This document shows, in pieces, positions 6,329 to 9,340 of a stretch of DNA of 9,340 nt (position 1 is the first letter of the stretch; each line of letters opens with the position of its first letter). This DNA comes from Betaproteobacteria bacterium (GTDB taxonomy: Bacteria > Pseudomonadota > Gammaproteobacteria > Burkholderiales > UBA9220): NCBI GenBank assembly GCA_003519965.1, contig DOVS01000082.1, positions 1 through 9,340 of the forward strand. Reading direction: 5' to 3'. The position numbers and the translations under genes are program-made. Under the pieces are notes generated by a model. The model was given only the letters and a program-made list of their open reading frames with translations. It was not told the DNA's origin and ran no database searches.

Positions 6329-7069
6329 ATGGACCGTTTGATTTATATCGCCATGAGCGGCGCCGAGCATGCATTTAACCGGCAGGCGGTGACGGCGCAC
6401 AATCTGGCGAATGCGTCGACCACGGGTTACCGGGCCGAAGTATCGGCCTTCCGGGCGTTGCCGGTGTTCGGCGAGGGCAATCCGACCCGGGCGTTTGTGG
6501 TGGATTCCACGGTGGGGTCGAACTTTCGCCCTGGTGCAGTTCACCAGACGGGGCGCGACTTGGATGTGGCGATCCAGGGCCGGGGGTGGATTGCGGTGCG
6601 GGCGCCGGACGGCACGGAAGCGTACACCCGCAACGGCAGTCTGAAAATCAGTCCCAATGGCTTGTTGCAGACGCGCGACGGGATGAACGTGGTGGGCGGC
6701 GCCGGCCCTATTGCCGTTCCCCCGGATGCGGCGATTACCATTGCCCACGACGGGACGATTTCCACGATTCCCTCGGGTCAGCAGCCCAATACGATCGCGG
6801 TGGTGGGGCGCATCAAGCTGGTTAATCCGCCGGAAAGCCAGTTGGTCCGCGGCGACGACGGTTTATTCCGGCTTAAGGATGGCGCAACGGCGCCTGCCGA
6901 CGTTAACGTCGGCCTAGTACAAGGGGCGTTGGAAACCAGCAATGTAGACCCGGTAACGGCGCTGGTCGGCATGATCGAGCAAGCCCGGCAATACGACCTG
7001 GAGGTTCAACTGTTGCAAACGGCGCAAAATAATTCCCAGCAAGCCAGCCAGATTATGCGGCTGGCGTAA
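6329..7069 (+). CDS. flgF: FlgF, proximal rod protein
   Basis: FlgF is a proximal rod component that links FlgB/FlgC to the distal rod FlgG. The product is 246 aa, normal for the family. It opens with [20 protein letters not shown], the FlgF-type start, followed by the rod motif [20 protein letters not shown] (23-42). The [10 protein letters not shown] motif at 78-87 corresponds to LAINGKGFF in FlgG, and the C-terminal segment is [20 protein letters not shown] plus a terminal helix. It lies directly before flgG, its paralogue and partner. AGGGG lies 4 bases upstream of the ATG. Spacing to flgG is 19 bp, whereas the gap to flgE is 103 bp and contains a hairpin. Confidence 0.96.
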   Translation: MDRLIYIAMSGAEHAFNRQAVTAHNLANASTTGYRAEVSAFRALPVFGEGNPTRAFVVDSTVGSNFRPGAVHQTGRDLDVAIQGRGWIAVRAPDGTEAYTRNGSLKISPNGLLQTRDGMNVVGGAGPIAVPPDAAITIAHDGTISTIPSGQQPNTIAVVGRIKLVNPPESQLVRGDDGLFRLKDGATAPADVNVGLVQGALETSNVDPVTALVGMIEQARQYDLEVQLLQTAQNNSQQASQIMRLA

Positions 7070-7088
7070 ACTATTTAGGAAGCGCACG

Positions 7089-7874
7089 ATGATACGTTCT
7101 TTATGGATCGCGAAAACTGGCCTGGACGCCCAGCAAACCAATATCGACGTGATCTCCAATAATTTGGCGAACGTCAGCACCAATGGCTTCAAGCGCTCGC
7201 GCGCGGTGTTCGAGGATTTGCTATACCAAACCTTGCGCCAGCCCGGCGCACAGTCTTCGCAGCAAACCCAGTTGCCTTCCGGTCTTCAGATCGGCACGGG
7301 CGTCCGGCCCGTAGCCGTCGAACGGATTCACACCCAGGGTAACTTGCAGCGCACCGACAACCCATTGGACTTGGCGATTAACGGCAAGGGGTTTTTCCAG
7401 GTGCTGACGCCGGATGGAACGACTGCCTACACCCGGGACGGGTCGTTCCAGGTGGACTCTCAAGGGACGTTGGTGACCGCCAGCGGTTACGCGGTGCAGC
7501 CCGCCATTACGATTCCAGCGAATGCGTTGACCGTGACGATCGGCAACGACGGCACCGTCACTGTATTGCAGCCGGGCAATCCGCCACAGCAGACCCAGAT
7601 CGGCAATATTCAATTGGTCGGTTTTATCAATCCCACCGGCTTACAGAGCAAGGGAGGGAACCTCTATTACGAAACGGCCGCTTCCGGGGCGCCTCAGCCT
7701 AATACCCCAGGAACCAATGGTCTCGGATTGCTCAGCCAGGGTTATGTGGAAACCTCCAACGTCAATGTGGCGGAGGAATTGGTCAACATGATTCAAGCGC
7801 AGCGCGCCTACGAATTAAATTCTAAAGCCATCCAAACTTCCGACCAAATGTTGCAGCGCTTGACGCAACTCTAA
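7089..7874 (+). CDS. flgG: FlgG, distal rod protein
   Basis: FlgG builds the distal rod, the drive shaft that crosses the peptidoglycan and outer membrane inside the P and L rings. The 261-aa product matches the very conserved family length (about 260). It has the [16 protein letters not shown] start, the [20 protein letters not shown] motif (20-39), [13 protein letters not shown] at 91-103 and the C-terminal [20 protein letters not shown] motif followed by a [18 protein letters not shown] helix. AGGAAG lies 6-7 bases before the ATG. It is one of the clearest calls in the window. I see no insertion that would lengthen the rod. Confidence 0.98.
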   Translation: MIRSLWIAKTGLDAQQTNIDVISNNLANVSTNGFKRSRAVFEDLLYQTLRQPGAQSSQQTQLPSGLQIGTGVRPVAVERIHTQGNLQRTDNPLDLAINGKGFFQVLTPDGTTAYTRDGSFQVDSQGTLVTASGYAVQPAITIPANALTVTIGNDGTVTVLQPGNPPQQTQIGNIQLVGFINPTGLQSKGGNLYYETAASGAPQPNTPGTNGLGLLSQGYVETSNVNVAEELVNMIQAQRAYELNSKAIQTSDQMLQRLTQL

Positions 7875-7919
7875 GCCGGGCGCGGGCGAAGCGATGGATG
7901 GCGCAGCAAGGGGAACAGC

Positions 7920-8609
7920 ATGACAGGCCGGCGGTATCTAGGATGGTATGGGGCAACATTGTTCGCGGTATTGTCGTTGGCGGGATGCGCCACGGAGCCG
8001 TCGACCAACGTTCATCAGCCGATGTCGGCGCGTCCCGCGCCGCGTCCCGTCGCCCCGGTGGGCAACGGCGCCATTTATCAATCCGGCTATACGCATGTTG
8101 CGCTATTCGAAGACCGTCGCGCCCACAATGTGGGGGATACCCTGACGGTGTTAATTAGCGAAAACGATAGCGCGAGTTCGCAGAACAATAAAAGCGAGAC
8201 CCATAGCGGCAGCAGCAGTTTCACCATGAATCCCAATATTTTCTCTTCCTCGGCCAATACGGGGACGAATACCTCGCTGCTGACCTCCGCGACCGCTAAC
8301 AAGGCCGTAGACAAGGGCAGCGACACTAATAGCGGCGCATTTACCGGAATAATCACGGTGACGGTCACCGAAGTGCTGCCCAACGGTAATCTGGTGGTCA
8401 GCGGCGAGAAACAAGTGGCGGTTAGTAATAAGACCGAATACTTGCGGTTGTCCGGTGTGGTGAATCCCACGACGATTACCGCGTCCAACACCGTTAACTC
8501 TACTCAAATCGCCGACGCCCGTGTCGAATACAAAGGCGATCAATCGATCGATAAGGCGCAGTTTATGAGCATGTTGGCGCGCTTCTTCCTCTCGGTAGCG
8601 CCTTTCTAA
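7920..8609 (+). CDS. flgH: FlgH, flagellar L-ring lipoprotein
   Basis: FlgH forms the L ring, the outer-membrane bushing around the distal rod. The 229-aa product starts with a lipoprotein signal peptide ending in the lipobox LAGC, so C23 should become the lipidated N-terminus. Family motifs follow: [30 protein letters not shown] (about 70-99), a Ser/Thr/Asn-rich stretch (about 103-140), then [15 protein letters not shown]. The C-terminal block has [30 protein letters not shown] and a final [14 protein letters not shown] lies 6 bases before the ATG. The gene lies 45 bp after flgG and 19 bp before flgI, the expected order for building rings after the rod. It is complete. Confidence 0.97.
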   Translation: MTGRRYLGWYGATLFAVLSLAGCATEPSTNVHQPMSARPAPRPVAPVGNGAIYQSGYTHVALFEDRRAHNVGDTLTVLISENDSASSQNNKSETHSGSSSFTMNPNIFSSSANTGTNTSLLTSATANKAVDKGSDTNSGAFTGIITVTVTEVLPNGNLVVSGEKQVAVSNKTEYLRLSGVVNPTTITASNTVNSTQIADARVEYKGDQSIDKAQFMSMLARFFLSVAPF

Positions 8610-8628
8610 CCGGGCGCTGGGGGAAACC

Positions 8629-9340
8629 GTGATAAAAAGACTGGGACAATGGCCGATTTTAGTGCTCGCGAGTTTGTTGGCGGCGTCGCCCGTCCACGCG
8701 GACCGTATTAAGGATCTGGTGTCGATCCAAGGGGTCAGGAACAACCAGTTGCTCGGTTATGGCTTGGTGGTGGGCTTGGATGGCAATGGCGATCAGACGA
8801 CGCAGACGCCGTTTACCGTGCAAAGCATCATCAGTATGTTGAGCCGCCTGGGCGTTACCTTGCCGGCGGGAACCAATTTGCAATTGAAGAACGTGGCGGC
8901 GGTTACCGTGACCGCATCGTTGCCGCCTTTCGCCCGTCCCGGCCAGACGATCGACGTGACAGTTTCCTCTATCGGCAACGCCAAGAGTTTGCGCGGCGGA
9001 ACGTTGTTAATGACGCCCCTGCGCGGGGCGAACGGCCAAGTTTACGCCATTGCCCAAGGGAATCTGGTGGTTGCCGGCGCCGGCGCGGCGGCGGGGGGTG
9101 CGAGCACCCAGGTGAATCAACTGAGCGTCGGCTTGATTTCCGGCGGCGCGACGGTAGAACGCGCCGTGCCCACGACGCTGGGGCAAGGAGATTTCGTCAA
9201 TTTCGAGTTGAACACCACGGACTTTACCACCGTCAACCGGGTGGTAGAGGCGATCAATCAAGTGTACGGCGATGGCACCGCCAACGCGGTGGACGGGCGA
9301 GTGATCCGGGTGCGCGCGCCGCAGGGCAGCAATCAGCGGG
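8629..9340 (+). CDS. flgI: FlgI, flagellar P-ring protein, truncated by the window end
   Basis: FlgI forms the periplasmic P ring, held in peptidoglycan around the rod, with FlgA as its chaperone. About 237 codons are visible of a family usually near 365-370 aa. The start is GTG 8629, with GGGGG ending 5 bases upstream. A Sec signal peptide covers residues 1-24 (MIKRLGQW..., ending SPVHA) before [20 protein letters not shown], the typical mature FlgI N-terminus. Further conserved blocks are [13 protein letters not shown], the [20 protein letters not shown] segment, [20 protein letters not shown] and [20 protein letters not shown]. The 3' part continues past base 9340, probably followed by flgJ. 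The GTG start is supported by the ribosome binding site and by the position of the signal peptide. Confidence 0.97.
   Translation, partial: MIKRLGQWPILVLASLLAASPVHADRIKDLVSIQGVRNNQLLGYGLVVGLDGNGDQTTQTPFTVQSIISMLSRLGVTLPAGTNLQLKNVAAVTVTASLPPFARPGQTIDVTVSSIGNAKSLRGGTLLMTPLRGANGQVYAIAQGNLVVAGAGAAAGGASTQVNQLSVGLISGGATVERAVPTTLGQGDFVNFELNTTDFTTVNRVVEAINQVYGDGTANAVDGRVIRVRAPQGSNQR

Noticed and set aside
6264..6341. 25-codon ORF in the flgE-flgF gap overlapping the flgF start.
   Set aside because: It has no convincing ribosome binding site and its sequence is dominated by the hairpin; nothing suggests that it is translated.

Overview
This window is a bacterial flagellar locus. It holds the proximal rod, hook and ring genes in the canonical order flgB-C-D-E-F-G-H-I on the + strand. 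A divergent flgA-flgM-flgN set lies on the - strand, and a diguanylate cyclase gene sits between the two groups. The layout, the L/P-ring genes (a Gram-negative envelope), the GC-rich coding sequence and the sigma-54-like and sigma-28-like promoter motifs point to a proteobacterium. I favour a betaproteobacterium or a closely related gammaproteobacterium, but the sequence alone does not settle this. The window is cut inside flgN on the left and inside flgI on the right.

Left arm (- strand, 1-1283): flgA (P-ring assembly chaperone) is preceded by a sigma-70-like promoter. After a 118-bp gap come flgM (anti-sigma-28) and flgN (export chaperone), which overlap by 4 bp. In that gap is a near-consensus sigma-28 promoter (TAAAGTTT-N11-GCCGATAC) pointing at flgM. 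The anti-sigma factor is therefore probably made under the control of the sigma factor it inhibits.

Middle (1284-3297): a 545-aa GGDEF protein has an intact GGEEF active site, an RxxD inhibitory site and a coiled coil before the catalytic domain. Its start is overlapped by a 20-codon ORF with a much stronger ribosome binding site. Just after its stop codon are 11 perfect copies of TTGCCG, bracketed by inverted copies of the same hexamer. A sigma-54-type promoter then precedes flgB.

Right arm (+ strand, 3298-9340): flgBCDEFGHI are tightly spaced (2-45 bp) except for a 103-bp flgE-flgF gap that contains a hairpin. All complete genes have normal lengths for their families and intact family motifs. 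They encode proximal rod (FlgB, C, F), distal rod (FlgG), hook cap (FlgD), hook (FlgE), L-ring (FlgH) and P-ring (FlgI), with FlgA as the P-ring chaperone.

Most of the window is ordinary, well-understood flagellar biology. The parts worth a second look are the cyclase inside the locus, its overlapping short ORF, and the hexanucleotide tract between the cyclase and the sigma-54 promoter. I see no sign of a wholly new system, mobile element, CRISPR array, tRNA or rRNA.
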